Assembly (NCBI GenBank): GCA_017556045.1
Contig: JAFZFF010000064.1
Coordinates: forward strand, 1-36,576
DNA from: Bacteroidaceae bacterium
GTDB lineage: Bacteria; Bacteroidota; Bacteroidia; Bacteroidales; Bacteroidaceae
DNA length: 36,576 nt
Direction: 5' to 3'
Shown: in pieces, positions 1 to 8,083 of the stretch
Numbering within the stretch: position 1 is the first letter of the stretch
How the letters are laid out: the number at the start of each line of letters is the position of its first letter
Program-made: the position numbers and the translations under genes
Notes under the pieces: generated by a model
What the model was told of the DNA's origin: nothing
Database searches by the model: none
Seen by the model: the letters and a program-made list of their open reading frames with translations, nothing else

Positions 1-1038
1 GGCATAGTTGTACCCTTCGGATGAGGGCTTGCCACTATCATCAAGGCAGTGCTCAGGTATCAGGAAGGGACGGAAGTAGCAGCCTCTGCCGATTTGCGTC
101 GCTATGTCAAATGTCATGGTGATGGTGTCTTCCGTAGATACGGGGAACATGTCCGTACAGCCCTTGTTGATGTGAAGGTTGGTCGATGCCTTGCTACCGA
201 TAGCGATGCCATACATCACACTGTTGCTGACTTGACTTACACCTTCTTCGTTGACGATGGTACGGAGCGGTGGAATGGAGGACCTCTTGGATATGCAAGC
301 TCTGACGGACACGGTAGAGTCGTTCGTCTGCGTCACTGAGCAAATCTCAATGTTTGCATTGCCCATAAAGCGAGTCATCTCACTCTCGTAAGAGGCGCGC
401 AATAGCTCCTTGGCGGTCTTGGCAGTGATGAGGTTGTCTTTCAGTATGGGCAGTGTTTCTCCTACCAGTTCGCCCAAGAGATAATCGGCAATGATGCCAA
501 GATTGAATAATACATCAGTTACCTTGAACACCTCATCGGCAAACGTCTCAAAGTCCATCATCTTGGAGATTACTGGCTCGCCATTGCCATCAATGAAGGG
601 AGAGCGTGTAGAGGCTGTCGCTTCTATGGGCAGATATGGCACGGTAAAGTGCCCGCAGATTTTGCCGTCTGCATCGAGTGCGGTAAACTCCACCTCCTTA
701 TCGTTAGATACTCCGCAAAATTGGTGTCCAGCAGCCATGACCTTCAATACATCGGCATTAGATGCGAGGTGAGCCACTACAGGGCTGACTGTCTTGCCAT
801 TTCCACCAGTGTTGAGGCATACGGTGACACTTCCGTCCACGGAGTCTCTGACCGACACGATGTAATTGTCACAAAATGCGCTACTACCACAGAAATAGCA
901 CACACCCTCGTCCCATCCAACCAAGGATGCCGCAGGTATCTGATAATATCCCTCCTTGGGGATGTCGTCATCATGCTCCACACAAGATACAAGATAGAGA
1001 GGGAGCAGAAAAAGTAGGATGATAAGATTATTTTTCAT
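1..1038 (-). CDS. lipoprotein of unknown function, partial at window edge
   Basis: An open frame starts at ATG 1038-1036 and runs without a stop to base 1, giving 346 residues of a gene whose 3' end lies outside the window. The N-terminus has a short charged start, a hydrophobic stretch (LIILLFLLPLYLVSC) and a lipobox ending at about Cys15, so it should be exported and lipidated. The next residues are acidic (EHDDD), as is common for surface-exposed Bacteroidota lipoproteins. The mature part contains scattered cysteines and beta-rich sequence with motifs such as YLPIEATASTRSPF; I do not recognise a domain. The frame reads through the whole segment with normal residue use. Function unknown; location in the outer membrane is inferred. 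Confidence 0.8.
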   Translation of the reverse strand, partial: MKNNLIILLFLLPLYLVSCVEHDDDIPKEGYYQIPAASLVGWDEGVCYFCGSSAFCDNYIVSVRDSVDGSVTVCLNTGGNGKTVSPVVAHLASNADVLKVMAAGHQFCGVSNDKEVEFTALDADGKICGHFTVPYLPIEATASTRSPFIDGNGEPVISKMMDFETFADEVFKVTDVLFNLGIIADYLLGELVGETLPILKDNLITAKTAKELLRASYESEMTRFMGNANIEICSVTQTNDSTVSVRACISKRSSIPPLRTIVNEEGVSQVSNSVMYGIAIGSKASTNLHINKGCTDMFPVSTEDTITMTFDIATQIGRGCYFRPFLIPEHCLDDSGKPSSEGYNYA

Positions 1039-1158
1039 GATAGCCCGTTTTTAAGGTGTGATATTTTGTTGTCTCTACTTATATATTACCAAAATCACGA
1101 AAATGTATAATCGTTTGGGTAATTATTTTTATAGTGTTTTTATTTTTTGATTCATTAT

Positions 1159-1376
1159 AAAAAAGAAGCGCGGCCTGCTATACCACACCGTTAGTGAAGG
1201 TCCTGAGAAAACCTAAAAAAGCAGGATGGAGATAACAGTCCACGCGAAACGCGTAGAACCATTACACTTTACTTGCTTTTTTTGTTGAAAATTTCTCAGG
1301 TTTTCACTAACAAGACAAGCATAACGCCTCTATTTTCAAATGTCTTGACAATGTGTCCGCTATTGCAGGCATTGTC
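1159..1376 (-). ncRNA. putative structured non-coding RNA, 6S-like architecture
   Basis: No believable gene covers this stretch. On the minus strand a perfect -7 box (TACTTTTG) lies just upstream, and a six-T run at 1164-1159 could mark the 3' end. Between them the RNA folds well. GCCTGC near the 5' end pairs with GCAGGC near the 3' end, and ACAC with GTGT just inside. A long arm pairs 1311-1292 with 1210-1190 (about 20 bp, with a one-base bulge and a few mismatches), continues through an AAAAAAAGCA/TGCTTTTTT helix, and is capped by CGCG-TTT-CGCG. A long rod with internal bubbles and a closing stem is what 6S RNA looks like, but I could not match conserved 6S bases. A MITE with terminal inverted repeats is the main alternative. 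Confidence 0.45.
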
Positions 1377-1380
1377 ACTG

Positions 1381-1388
1381 CAAAAGTA
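1381..1388 (-). promoter_or_regulatory. Bacteroides-type -7 promoter box
   Basis: The minus strand reads TACTTTTG, a full match to the TAnnTTTG -7 consensus of Bacteroidota sigma-ABfr. The region about 19 bases upstream is a T-run, a partial match to the TTTG -33 element. Transcription would start near 1376 and enter the structured region first and the lipoprotein gene at 1038 afterwards. Confidence 0.5.
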
Positions 1389-1645
1389 ATGATTAATTTG
1401 ATTAAAAAAAATATATTGGCAAGAAAACCTCATTTAAGGCGTACCGTTACACGTTACGTTACAATTAAATGTCTCTCTCGACACATGAAGGCCACCCTCA
1501 GGGGAAGCCTCCATGCTTCTTTATACATTATAGGTGTAAGAATATGGGTCTTGCTTATGTGGCCGTTTTTCTGCCTTTAACATAGGGGTCCTATTATATG
1601 CTCTAAACATTTATCATAATGATGCCATTGTCGAGGGCGTGAGGA
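1389..1645. other. gene-free intergenic stretch
   Basis: I see no convincing gene here. It holds an AT-rich block just upstream of the promoter box at 1381-1388 and, at about 1490-1520, a GC-rich imperfect hairpin (GAAGGCC...GGAAGCC and CCCTCAGGGG) that could lie in the 3' region of the SUI1-like gene. A possible 75-residue frame on the + strand has no family features. Confidence 0.5.
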
Positions 1646-1987
1646 TTACTTCGTGTTGGTATACCCCTCCTTGATGAGCAGTTCTATTACTTTGGGCTTG
1701 AAGTCTCCCTGGATAATGATTTCTCCCTCTTTGGCTGAGCCTCCTACACCACAGCGGGTTTTGAGGAGTTTAGCCAGGGCCTTGAGGTCCTCTTCGGTGC
1801 CGATGAAACCACGGATGATGGTGGCTGTCTTGCCTCCACGATGATTCTTCTCTATCTGTACGCGTAGCTTCTGCTGTTGTTTGGGTAGAGTCTCTTCTTC
1901 GGGTTCCTCGTCAGTCACATAGTTATAGTCTGGGTTGGTAGAGTATACTACCTGCAGACGGCTTTTCCAATCGTTATCTTTGGCCAT
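1646..1987 (-). CDS. yciH: SUI1/YciH-family translation initiation factor-like protein
   Basis: A protein of 113 residues whose C-terminal 75 residues fit the SUI1/eIF1 fold: a basic glycine segment (EKNHRGGKTATIIRGF), then EEDLKALAKLLKTRCGVGG, then GEIIIQGDFKPKVIELL. The run K-x-RCGVGGS is the family hallmark. The N-terminal 40 residues are acidic and probably disordered. In bacteria this small cytosolic protein is thought to act near the ribosomal P site on start codon choice, but its role is not well settled. It is transcribed away from the FAH gene at 2147, and the shared upstream region contains an inverted pair of micro-repeat arrays. The length is normal for the family. Confidence 0.9.
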   Translation of the reverse strand: MAKDNDWKSRLQVVYSTNPDYNYVTDEEPEEETLPKQQQKLRVQIEKNHRGGKTATIIRGFIGTEEDLKALAKLLKTRCGVGGSAKEGEIIIQGDFKPKVIELLIKEGYTNTK

Positions 1988-2146
1988 ATTCTTGAGTTTA
2001 TGAGTTGGTTAGTTTATATGTTGGGGGATTCTTCATCTGGTGCAAAATTAGTAAAGTTTTTTTAAGGGTTTCGCTATTTGTAAAAGAAAATGTACTATTT
2101 TTGTACTGAGAACTCACAAACTGATGAACTAAGAAACATATAACTC
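1988..2146. repeat. inverted pair of degenerate 7-9-mer arrays between divergent starts
   Basis: The region between two divergent start codons has AACTCA-type repeats on both sides. Read on the minus strand, the left array (about 2029-1988) has units AACATAT, AACTCAT, AAACTCA and runs into the ATG at 1987. Read on the plus strand, the right array (2109-2146) has units AACTCAC, AACTGATG, AACTAAG and runs into the ATG at 2147. Between them lies CATCTGG at 2034-2040, similar to the core found in other elements of this window. Unit length drifts between 7 and 9. Confidence 0.55.
2096..2103 (+). promoter_or_regulatory. candidate -7 promoter box of the FAH gene
   Basis: TATTTTTG fits TAnnTTTG and lies 43 bases before the ATG at 2147. 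A TTTG at 2077-2080 could be the -33 element, but the spacing of 15 is shorter than usual, so the call is tentative. Confidence 0.4.
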
Positions 2147-2764
2147 ATGAAGATTATCTGCGTGGGCATGAACTATGCCGAACATAATAAGGAACTCGAT
2201 GGCTCAGCTGCTAAGCCGGCTAACCCTGTCATTTTTATGAAGCCCGACTCGGCGATATTGAAAGGTGGCAAACCTTTCTTTATTCCCGACTTTGCGGAGC
2301 GATTTGACTATGAGGCAGAGCTGGTAGTGCGCATCAGTAAGTTGGGCAAGAATATTGCTCCACGCTTTGCACATCGCTATTATGATGCGGTAACTGTGGG
2401 TGTTGATATCACGGCACGAGATATGCAGGAGCGCTTCCGTAAGGAGGGATTGCCTTGGGAACTGTGTAAGGGATTCGATGGCTCTGCGGTATTGGGTGAT
2501 TTTGTTCCTATGGAGCGTTTTGCTAATGTGCAGAACATACGTTTCCGCCTTGATATTGATGGGGGTACCGTGCAACAAGGACACTCTGCAGAGATGCTCT
2601 ATAGCGTAGATGAGTTGGTGGCTTATGTGAGCCAATTCTTTATGTTGAAGACGGGTGACCTTATCTTTACAGGTACTCCTGTGGGAGTCGGCCCCTTGCA
2701 GATAGGTCAGCACGTAGAGGGTTTCTTAGAGGGTGAGCGTGTATTGGCGTTTAACGTAAGATAG
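2147..2764 (+). CDS. fumarylacetoacetate hydrolase (FAH) family protein
   Basis: A 205-residue single-domain FAH-family enzyme of the FAHD1/YcgM type. It begins MKIICVGMNYAEHNKEL, the usual start of the family, followed by PVIFMKPDSAIL, an acidic metal-binding EAELVVRI (the E-x-E pair), GVDITARDMQ and the C-terminal GDLIFTGTPVGVGPL. These proteins bind Mg or Mn and act as acylpyruvases, oxaloacetate decarboxylases or hydratase/isomerases of beta-diketo acids; the exact substrate cannot be read from sequence. The length is that of the compact family members, without an extra N-terminal domain. No pathway genes adjoin it. It converges with the patatin gene, 24 bases apart. Confidence 0.9.
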   Translation: MKIICVGMNYAEHNKELDGSAAKPANPVIFMKPDSAILKGGKPFFIPDFAERFDYEAELVVRISKLGKNIAPRFAHRYYDAVTVGVDITARDMQERFRKEGLPWELCKGFDGSAVLGDFVPMERFANVQNIRFRLDIDGGTVQQGHSAEMLYSVDELVAYVSQFFMLKTGDLIFTGTPVGVGPLQIGQHVEGFLEGERVLAFNVR

Positions 2765-2788
2765 TCCCTCTTCTCTACATGGGGCTGC

Positions 2789-5104
2789 TTAAAAGTCATA
2801 TCCAAGGCTGAAGTATGCGCCAAAGCGGTGGTAGCGGTCGTTCCAGTGTCCACTCAGCATGAGAGGGCCAAAGGTGGTGTTATAGATGACTCCCATCCCG
2901 AAACCCCAGATGCCACGCTCATTAAATGTCTCACTCAGACGATTCGCGCTATGGGCATAGTTGACTGTGCTTGATAGGTAGAGGTCTGACACAATCGTCT
3001 GCCTTACCTCTATACGAGCCATTGTCAGCATTCGATGCATAAATTCACTGCCATGTAGCCCTATGAATGGTGCTTGCTGTTCGACATATCGGCCTGGCAG
3101 GTAACCTCCAATACTATTGCCATAGACCATGGGGATATTATCTCCCAATAGCAAGCGCATGTATAGCGTTGGCTGCAGTACCAGGCCTTCATGGAGGGAG
3201 ATAGCTCTTGAGGCATCAGCTTGAAGCGTTAAGAAATGTCCTGCTCCACTACTACGAGGAATATGATACTCTGCCTCCACACCATAGGCGTACCCCGCAG
3301 TGGGCATGTAGGCTGCATCAAACAGATCATTGTGCATTGAGGCGTATAGTCCTACATACGTGGCGTAATGTTCGGTATCGGTATAGCTGTCTTTGGGGAG
3401 TTCCTCGGGGTGTATGCCTCTGATTTGGAAATGGTCGTAGCGTATGCCTAAGCGCCCATCATATTGTCGCGAAAACAGCTGAGAGAGGTATACGTCGGTG
3501 CCAAAAAAATGATAGTCAAACGCGTGACTGCTCTTATTATAGAATCTGTTGACATCAGAGAACCAGTACTTCATCGTACCATTTATTTGCGGCAGATTAT
3601 ACCATGCATATGCCATGTGCCCCTCAATCCAGGGATTTATACTGAGTCGTGTAGTGACGTCAAACTTTGGTCCCGAGAGTGCCAGGCGATTGATGCCGAT
3701 ACTAAATAGCGCAGCAGCTGCATCCTCAGAGTCGAGGCGCAGCCCGAGTTCCACTTGATTCTTCGGGTTTGGGGTCACCTCCATTTTTAGTGTATAAGGT
3801 CCTTGCCCCAGCAGGTGGTACTGAACGGAAGAGAATGTACCCATACCGTAGATGTGTTCGATAGCATCGTACAGGTCGTCTATACTCACCAATTCGCCGA
3901 CCTCGATACCTTGCTGCGTCAAGAGCGAAAGCATCATGGTACTGTCTATACCCTCAATGATGATATTACTGATTTCAAATCGGTCTGACAGCTCCGCAAG
4001 TGGTGATGTGACTTCTTGATTTTCTGCATTCATAGCATGAGATGCAAGGAGTATCTTTTCCTTCACATTCATTAGTTCCGCTCTGCTTTGGCATGCTGTC
4101 GTATAGCCAATATCTACCAGCTTTCTGAGTCGTAAGGTGTCAAACCCCATCACGGGAAAACTGCTTACCAGGGGACGAATCAGCACATCGGTATCTCGTA
4201 TGTTTCGCCTTCTTGCTTCGGCTCCCATAGTGCTGATTAGTCGCTCAAAGATGGAGGGGAAGGTGTGCAAAGTCATAGGAGAGGTAGTACCCGTACTGAG
4301 GTCTACACCTATCACAATGTCTGCTCCCATAGCTCGTGCTACATCTACAGGATAGTTATTAACCACGCCACCATCTACCAACACCATGCTATCTCTGTAT
4401 ATGGGGTAGAAGACTCCTGGGATGGACATACTTGCCCGCATAGACTCAGCCAGGAAACCCCGATTGAGCACTACAGCATCGCCCGTCACCAAGTCTGTAG
4501 CCACGCATGCAAACGATCGTGGCAGGGTAGCGTAGGTCACAGAGTCATGAAAGGCTATAGTCAGTGCCGTAAATTCATTCAACAGGTTTTGCCCATCGAT
4601 GAGTCCTGGTCTTGCGAGCACCTTGGGAAAGGTGCGCTCGCTGTTTCTGCGTACTCTGATGCCCGCGTCTCGATAGCGTGCATTCCCCTCGGTCCGCATG
4701 TCCTCTTCGTATGGGATGTTTATCTGGTAATATCGTTCAGCCATACGCATGTTATAAGGTTGTATCTGACGAGGTACACCATTGCTCAGCAACATCTTCC
4801 AATCGCGTGTCATGAGCAGCGAGTCCATCTCGTCTGCCGTATACCCTATAGCATACAATCCCCCCACGATAGCTCCCATACTTGTACCTGTGACGATATC
4901 TATTGGTATCTGCAGCTCCTCGATAAGGCGTATTACACCGATATGTGCTGCTCCACGTGCACCGCCACCACTCAAAACAAGCGCTATCTTGGGCTCTTGG
5001 CTCACCTGCGTTGTGTCCACACTCAGCTGTGCACGGCATACTATCGTCAAGCATAAGCACAAGCCCATCATTATATATCTAATATGTCTCATCCCTGCAT
5101 ACAT
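2789..5104 (-). CDS. patatin-like phospholipase with C-terminal outer-membrane barrel
   Basis: A 771-residue protein with a signal peptide (about residues 8-25, ending CRAQ), an N-terminal patatin domain and a C-terminal Omp85-like barrel. The patatin domain has the oxyanion loop GGGARG (46-51), the nucleophile motif GTSMG (Ser75) and the catalytic DGG (244-246), so the Ser-Asp dyad is intact. A linker region at about 360-450 (IIIEGIDSTMMLSLLTQQGIEVGE) looks like one POTRA domain, and the rest to the terminal SLGYDF is a barrel ending in an aromatic residue. This matches the PlpD/RssA-type proteins (type Vd secretion family). It would hydrolyse acyl lipids at the outer membrane. It lies 78 bases downstream of porT on the same strand. 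Confidence 0.88.
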   Translation of the reverse strand: MYAGMRHIRYIMMGLCLCLTIVCRAQLSVDTTQVSQEPKIALVLSGGGARGAAHIGVIRLIEELQIPIDIVTGTSMGAIVGGLYAIGYTADEMDSLLMTRDWKMLLSNGVPRQIQPYNMRMAERYYQINIPYEEDMRTEGNARYRDAGIRVRRNSERTFPKVLARPGLIDGQNLLNEFTALTIAFHDSVTYATLPRSFACVATDLVTGDAVVLNRGFLAESMRASMSIPGVFYPIYRDSMVLVDGGVVNNYPVDVARAMGADIVIGVDLSTGTTSPMTLHTFPSIFERLISTMGAEARRRNIRDTDVLIRPLVSSFPVMGFDTLRLRKLVDIGYTTACQSRAELMNVKEKILLASHAMNAENQEVTSPLAELSDRFEISNIIIEGIDSTMMLSLLTQQGIEVGELVSIDDLYDAIEHIYGMGTFSSVQYHLLGQGPYTLKMEVTPNPKNQVELGLRLDSEDAAAALFSIGINRLALSGPKFDVTTRLSINPWIEGHMAYAWYNLPQINGTMKYWFSDVNRFYNKSSHAFDYHFFGTDVYLSQLFSRQYDGRLGIRYDHFQIRGIHPEELPKDSYTDTEHYATYVGLYASMHNDLFDAAYMPTAGYAYGVEAEYHIPRSSGAGHFLTLQADASRAISLHEGLVLQPTLYMRLLLGDNIPMVYGNSIGGYLPGRYVEQQAPFIGLHGSEFMHRMLTMARIEVRQTIVSDLYLSSTVNYAHSANRLSETFNERGIWGFGMGVIYNTTFGPLMLSGHWNDRYHRFGAYFSLGYDF

Positions 5105-5182
5105 TGTCCAGCGTTAACAATGCATGCTTGTGAAATGTTGTATACAAGATGTTAGAAAAAAGAGAGGTAAAAGTGCGAAGCC

Positions 5183-5929
5183 TTACTCGAAGTAGAATGT
5201 CATCACTATCATGCGGCTCGAAGCTCCATTAAGCGACTGTGTGAACTTGAGCAGATTTTTATCAATGAGGTCGCTACGGTCTTTTACTAATAGATCTGTG
5301 AGGCCAAAGCAGAACTTCAGCTCGGGGATAAGCTTAAAGAATGGCAGATAGAGGTCACAGCCCATGCCCACCTCAAGAGCTGCGTCAAAACGTCGTGTGA
5401 GCAGTGCCTTTTGCTTCTTAACCGTGAGGTCTACCATCGGAGCCAAACCCGCTACTACATAAGGTCTGTAGTTATTGAATCGCTGAGCTGAGTATTTTAT
5501 ATTGATGGGTGTCGATAGGTAAGTTGACTTTATCGTCTGCTCCTCCTCCTTGCCGCTATACTGTTCGTAAAAGAGTACGCGCTTATCACCAAAGTGCATC
5601 GTCGGGATGATGCGTAGTGAGAGATGCTGTGTCAGATATAGTTCGCCCAGGATACCCACAGAGAAGCCTGGACTATAGGCTGGGATATCGGTAAACCACG
5701 ATTCCTCTCCACTCGTCTCGAGAGTGTGTTGATACCCATTGTTCACAAACTCAAGGTCTTGCATGTGTATGCCGAAGAGGAAACCATAGTGCCAACGACG
5801 CATGTCTATATAGGGACGATTTTGCACCTTGCGCTCTTGCGCAAAGTGTCGCTGTGGGAATGCTACCATCAGTATGGCTGCTATCAGCCCCACCATCCAT
5901 ATGCGTTTTGTCAGTCTCATCTTGTTCAT
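5183..5929 (-). CDS. porT: PorT-family outer-membrane protein of type IX secretion
   Basis: A 248-residue protein with a signal peptide (residues about 8-30, ending HFAQ). It carries the family stretch KVQNRPYIDMRRWHYGF followed by FGIHMQDLEFVNNGY, which I recognise from PorT of Porphyromonas and relatives. The rest alternates as short beta strands typical of an eight-stranded outer-membrane barrel, ending in MTFYFE. PorT is needed for assembly of the type IX secretion system, which exports proteins with a C-terminal CTD and supports gliding in some Bacteroidota. No other por genes lie in the window; these genes are usually scattered. It precedes the patatin gene on the same strand and is divergent from the ferredoxin gene. 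Confidence 0.8.
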   Translation of the reverse strand: MNKMRLTKRIWMVGLIAAILMVAFPQRHFAQERKVQNRPYIDMRRWHYGFLFGIHMQDLEFVNNGYQHTLETSGEESWFTDIPAYSPGFSVGILGELYLTQHLSLRIIPTMHFGDKRVLFYEQYSGKEEEQTIKSTYLSTPINIKYSAQRFNNYRPYVVAGLAPMVDLTVKKQKALLTRRFDAALEVGMGCDLYLPFFKLIPELKFCFGLTDLLVKDRSDLIDKNLLKFTQSLNGASSRMIVMTFYFE

Positions 5930-6055
5930 ACCATTATATAACGGCCATAGCGAGATATTATTATTCGCCGTTGAATTTTGTTGTTTGTAAATTAGACTAA
6001 GTATAAATATGGTAGAAAAAGATGCCTTACGAGAACATCAAGCGAAGAAAAGCCT

Positions 6056-6063
6056 TATCTTTG
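6056..6063 (+). promoter_or_regulatory. -7 promoter box of the ferredoxin gene
   Basis: TATCTTTG matches TAnnTTTG fully and sits 35 bases before the ATG at 6099. A clear -33 TTTG is not visible at the expected place. Confidence 0.6.
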
Positions 6064-6098
6064 CATGGTTAGTACGAATATTTTAAACAAACAGTATT

Positions 6099-6269
6099 AT
6101 GGCTTACGTAATTAATGACGATTGTATCAAGTGCGGTACTTGTGTTGATGAGTGTCCCTCTGAGGCTATCTCTGAAGGCGATACCAAGTATGTAATCAAC
6201 CCCGACCTCTGTGTTGACTGCGGTACTTGCGCTGACGCTTGCCCCTCTGAGGCTATCCAGCCCGCATAA
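6099..6269 (+). CDS. 2x[4Fe-4S] ferredoxin
   Basis: A 56-residue protein with two complete CX2CX2CX3CP motifs (Cys 9, 12, 15, 19 and Cys 38, 41, 44, 48), each followed by SEAI. This is the clostridial-type dicluster ferredoxin, a small cytosolic electron carrier, for example for pyruvate:ferredoxin oxidoreductase in anaerobes. The two halves are near copies, as expected from the ancient duplication in this family. Its own promoter box lies upstream and a strong terminator follows 30 bases after the stop, so it is a single-gene unit. No insertion after the second cluster, so it is the short form. Confidence 0.95.
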   Translation: MAYVINDDCIKCGTCVDECPSEAISEGDTKYVINPDLCVDCGTCADACPSEAIQPA

Positions 6270-6298
6270 GAATTGGTCAAGCACACCAAAACAGTTAA

Positions 6299-6324
6299 GG
6301 ATGCCTTTCGGCATCCTTTTTTTT
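6299..6324 (+). terminator. Rho-independent terminator of the ferredoxin gene
   Basis: A perfect 7-bp stem GGATGCC / GGCATCC with a TTTC loop is followed by eight T. Confidence 0.9.
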
Positions 6325-6351
6325 ATGTGTATCGTATGATACGAAGTCTGT

Positions 6352-7068
6352 TTACAATATCTCTTTGAGTTCTAAGAGTGAGTGTATAGTATGCGTAGGG
6401 TAGGGGAGTGAGGAGTCTGGTACTGTTATCTGCTTGGCGTTATAGAATACCTGCTCCATACCTACTTGGTGGGCGCCTTGGATGTCTGCTTCGAGGTTGT
6501 CACCTATCATGAGGGCTTGGTGAGCTGCTACACCAGCGACGCGCAGTGCATGCTCGAAGATGGCAGGGTGCGGCTTGTTGACCCCGATGTCTTCGGAGAG
6601 TATCACTCCATCAAAGTAGTAGGCAATACCAGCAGAGCTCATCTTGCGCGCTTGCAGCTCGGTAAATCCGTTTGATAGTATGTAGAGCCTATATCTTGGG
6701 CTCAGATATTCGAGTATCTCGCGTGCATGTGGCATCAGTCGAGTACCAAGAGGGAGACGCTTCATCGATTCGTCCCAGAAGCGGGTGCTTATGGCCTCTG
6801 CCTCAGTGACCCCCATTACTCTCAGGGGATGTGCATAGCGCTCTGCATTGAGATAATTTCGGGTAATCTCACCGGCGGAGTAGCGTGTCCAGAGCTGCTG
6901 ATTATACTCCCAATAGATCTCGTAGTAGTGTTCGAAACTCTCAAACCACTGGTCATATTGGAGTAGTTCGTACACGGCGCGGTATGCTTCTCGGGAGTTG
7001 GTCGAGAAGTCATACAGCGTATCGTCGAGGTCGATGAAGAGTACTTCGTATTGTCTCACAGCAGTCAT
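6352..7068 (-). CDS. HAD-superfamily hydrolase, YjjG-like nucleotidase
   Basis: A 238-residue HAD phosphatase with all four motifs: FIDLDDTLYDF (nucleophile Asp13 and Asp15), ILSNGF, VNKPHPAIF (the lysine) and MIGDNLEADIQGA (the acidic motif). The alpha-helical cap inserted after motif I is of the C1 type, and the overall pattern is that of YjjG-family noncanonical pyrimidine nucleotidases, which remove phosphate from dUMP-like and oxidised nucleotides. Cytosolic. The start ATG overlaps the last base of the upstream lipoprotein stop (TAATG), so the two genes are probably co-translated. Confidence 0.88.
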   Translation of the reverse strand: MTAVRQYEVLFIDLDDTLYDFSTNSREAYRAVYELLQYDQWFESFEHYYEIYWEYNQQLWTRYSAGEITRNYLNAERYAHPLRVMGVTEAEAISTRFWDESMKRLPLGTRLMPHAREILEYLSPRYRLYILSNGFTELQARKMSSAGIAYYFDGVILSEDIGVNKPHPAIFEHALRVAGVAAHQALMIGDNLEADIQGAHQVGMEQVFYNAKQITVPDSSLPYPTHTIHSLLELKEIL

Positions 7069-7916
7069 TAGCGCACTTGGATAACCATATATCGTGACAC
7101 GCTCCAGAATGCCTTCGCATCGAGGATGATGAGTGTCAGCAAATTTTCGTCATCTTTAGCAAATTCATAAGAACTCTCAGGGTGAACGGTGAGGAGCTTT
7201 GCACGCTTCGTGTAGAGGGGGAATATCTTATCCTCGCGAATGTCTATCTGTGTGAAATAGTTCATGTTGTATTCGGTAGACAAGAACAGCTTACCTCCAT
7301 TCAGGATATTCTGATCTTTGAGCTCCTTGGCTGTGCCATATACATACCATGCGGCATTGAGCTGCTCCACTTGCTGGTTGATGATGCTTTGCTGCTCATC
7401 GGTGATCTTTTGTAGTGCATTTACATCGCCAGTGAGCATGACTACAGCGCTGTCAAGCTCGGCAATGCGGATATTCTTCTGCGCCAGCTCGTTTTGCAGT
7501 GCAGTGATGCTTGCCACTTTATCGCTCAACTCCTTTTGCAGGTTGTCCAGCACCTTGCGCAGGCTTGCTGTCTCTGTTCCGCTTGCCTTGAGCTTCTTCT
7601 CCAACTCTGCTATCTGCTTGCGGTTGGCTTCCATCTTCTGTTGGATGAAGAGGATGTCCTCGCGCAGACGCTGAGCGTCGGAGATGCCTTCTCCGTCTTG
7701 AGACTGTAGCATCACGCGCCCTTCGGCTTCGTTGATAGCTCGGAAGCCCTCTTGGATATCAGCAATAGCCATCATCGCCTGGTCCAGTGCCTTGCTCTTT
7801 TCGTTCAGAGCCACCGCCAGCGAGTCATTTTGTGCTGCAAGTTCTTTTTCACGCTTTACATTGGTGCAGCCCACGAGAGTTGCTACACAGATTGCTAAAC
7901 ATAGGATTTTTTTCAT
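7068..7916 (-). CDS. coiled-coil lipoprotein of unknown function
   Basis: A 282-residue protein with a lipobox (LVGCTN, Cys17) followed by a long heptad-rich coiled coil from about residue 20 to 185 (EKELAAQNDSLAVALNEK, KQIAELEKKLKAS, NIRIAELDSAV). The C-terminal 95 residues form a compact domain containing AWYVYGTAKELKDQNIL and LTLIILDAKAFWSVSRYMVIQVR. Proteins of this shape are widespread in Bacteroidota; some have been named collagen-binding, but that function cannot be inferred here. It should be anchored in the envelope, with the coil spanning the periplasm or pointing out. It forms a two-gene unit with the downstream YjjG-like gene. Confidence 0.8.
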   Translation of the reverse strand: MKKILCLAICVATLVGCTNVKREKELAAQNDSLAVALNEKSKALDQAMMAIADIQEGFRAINEAEGRVMLQSQDGEGISDAQRLREDILFIQQKMEANRKQIAELEKKLKASGTETASLRKVLDNLQKELSDKVASITALQNELAQKNIRIAELDSAVVMLTGDVNALQKITDEQQSIINQQVEQLNAAWYVYGTAKELKDQNILNGGKLFLSTEYNMNYFTQIDIREDKIFPLYTKRAKLLTVHPESSYEFAKDDENLLTLIILDAKAFWSVSRYMVIQVR

Positions 7917-8046
7917 ACGTCGTTTTCTTAATTATGCTTTTACAATATTGTTTAGATTACGGCTCATACCACCATAATCTGCAGCAAAATTATAGAATCT
8001 ATTTTTATCCGCCAAACAAATACTATTAAATATAAAAGATAATACG

Positions 8047-8054
8047 TACCTTTG
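8047..8054 (+). promoter_or_regulatory. -7 promoter box of the fimbrillin-like gene
   Basis: TACCTTTG is a perfect TAnnTTTG box, 29 bases before the ATG at 8084; the short leader contains GAGGAGG. Confidence 0.55.
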
Positions 8055-8083
8055 CGAGGAGGTAATATTCGTATGAGTAGATT

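Noticed and set aside
49-1017. Several plus-strand frames
   Set aside because: They lie opposite the continuous minus-strand lipoprotein frame from 1038, which has a signal peptide and lipobox; the plus frames have no family features.
1190-1311. Insertion sequence
   Set aside because: Terminal inverted repeats are present, but there is no transposase and I see no clear target duplication; kept as a possible MITE under the RNA call.
1353-1580. A 75-residue plus-strand frame
   Set aside because: No recognisable domain, no promoter, and it overlaps the promoter box and leader of the predicted RNA.
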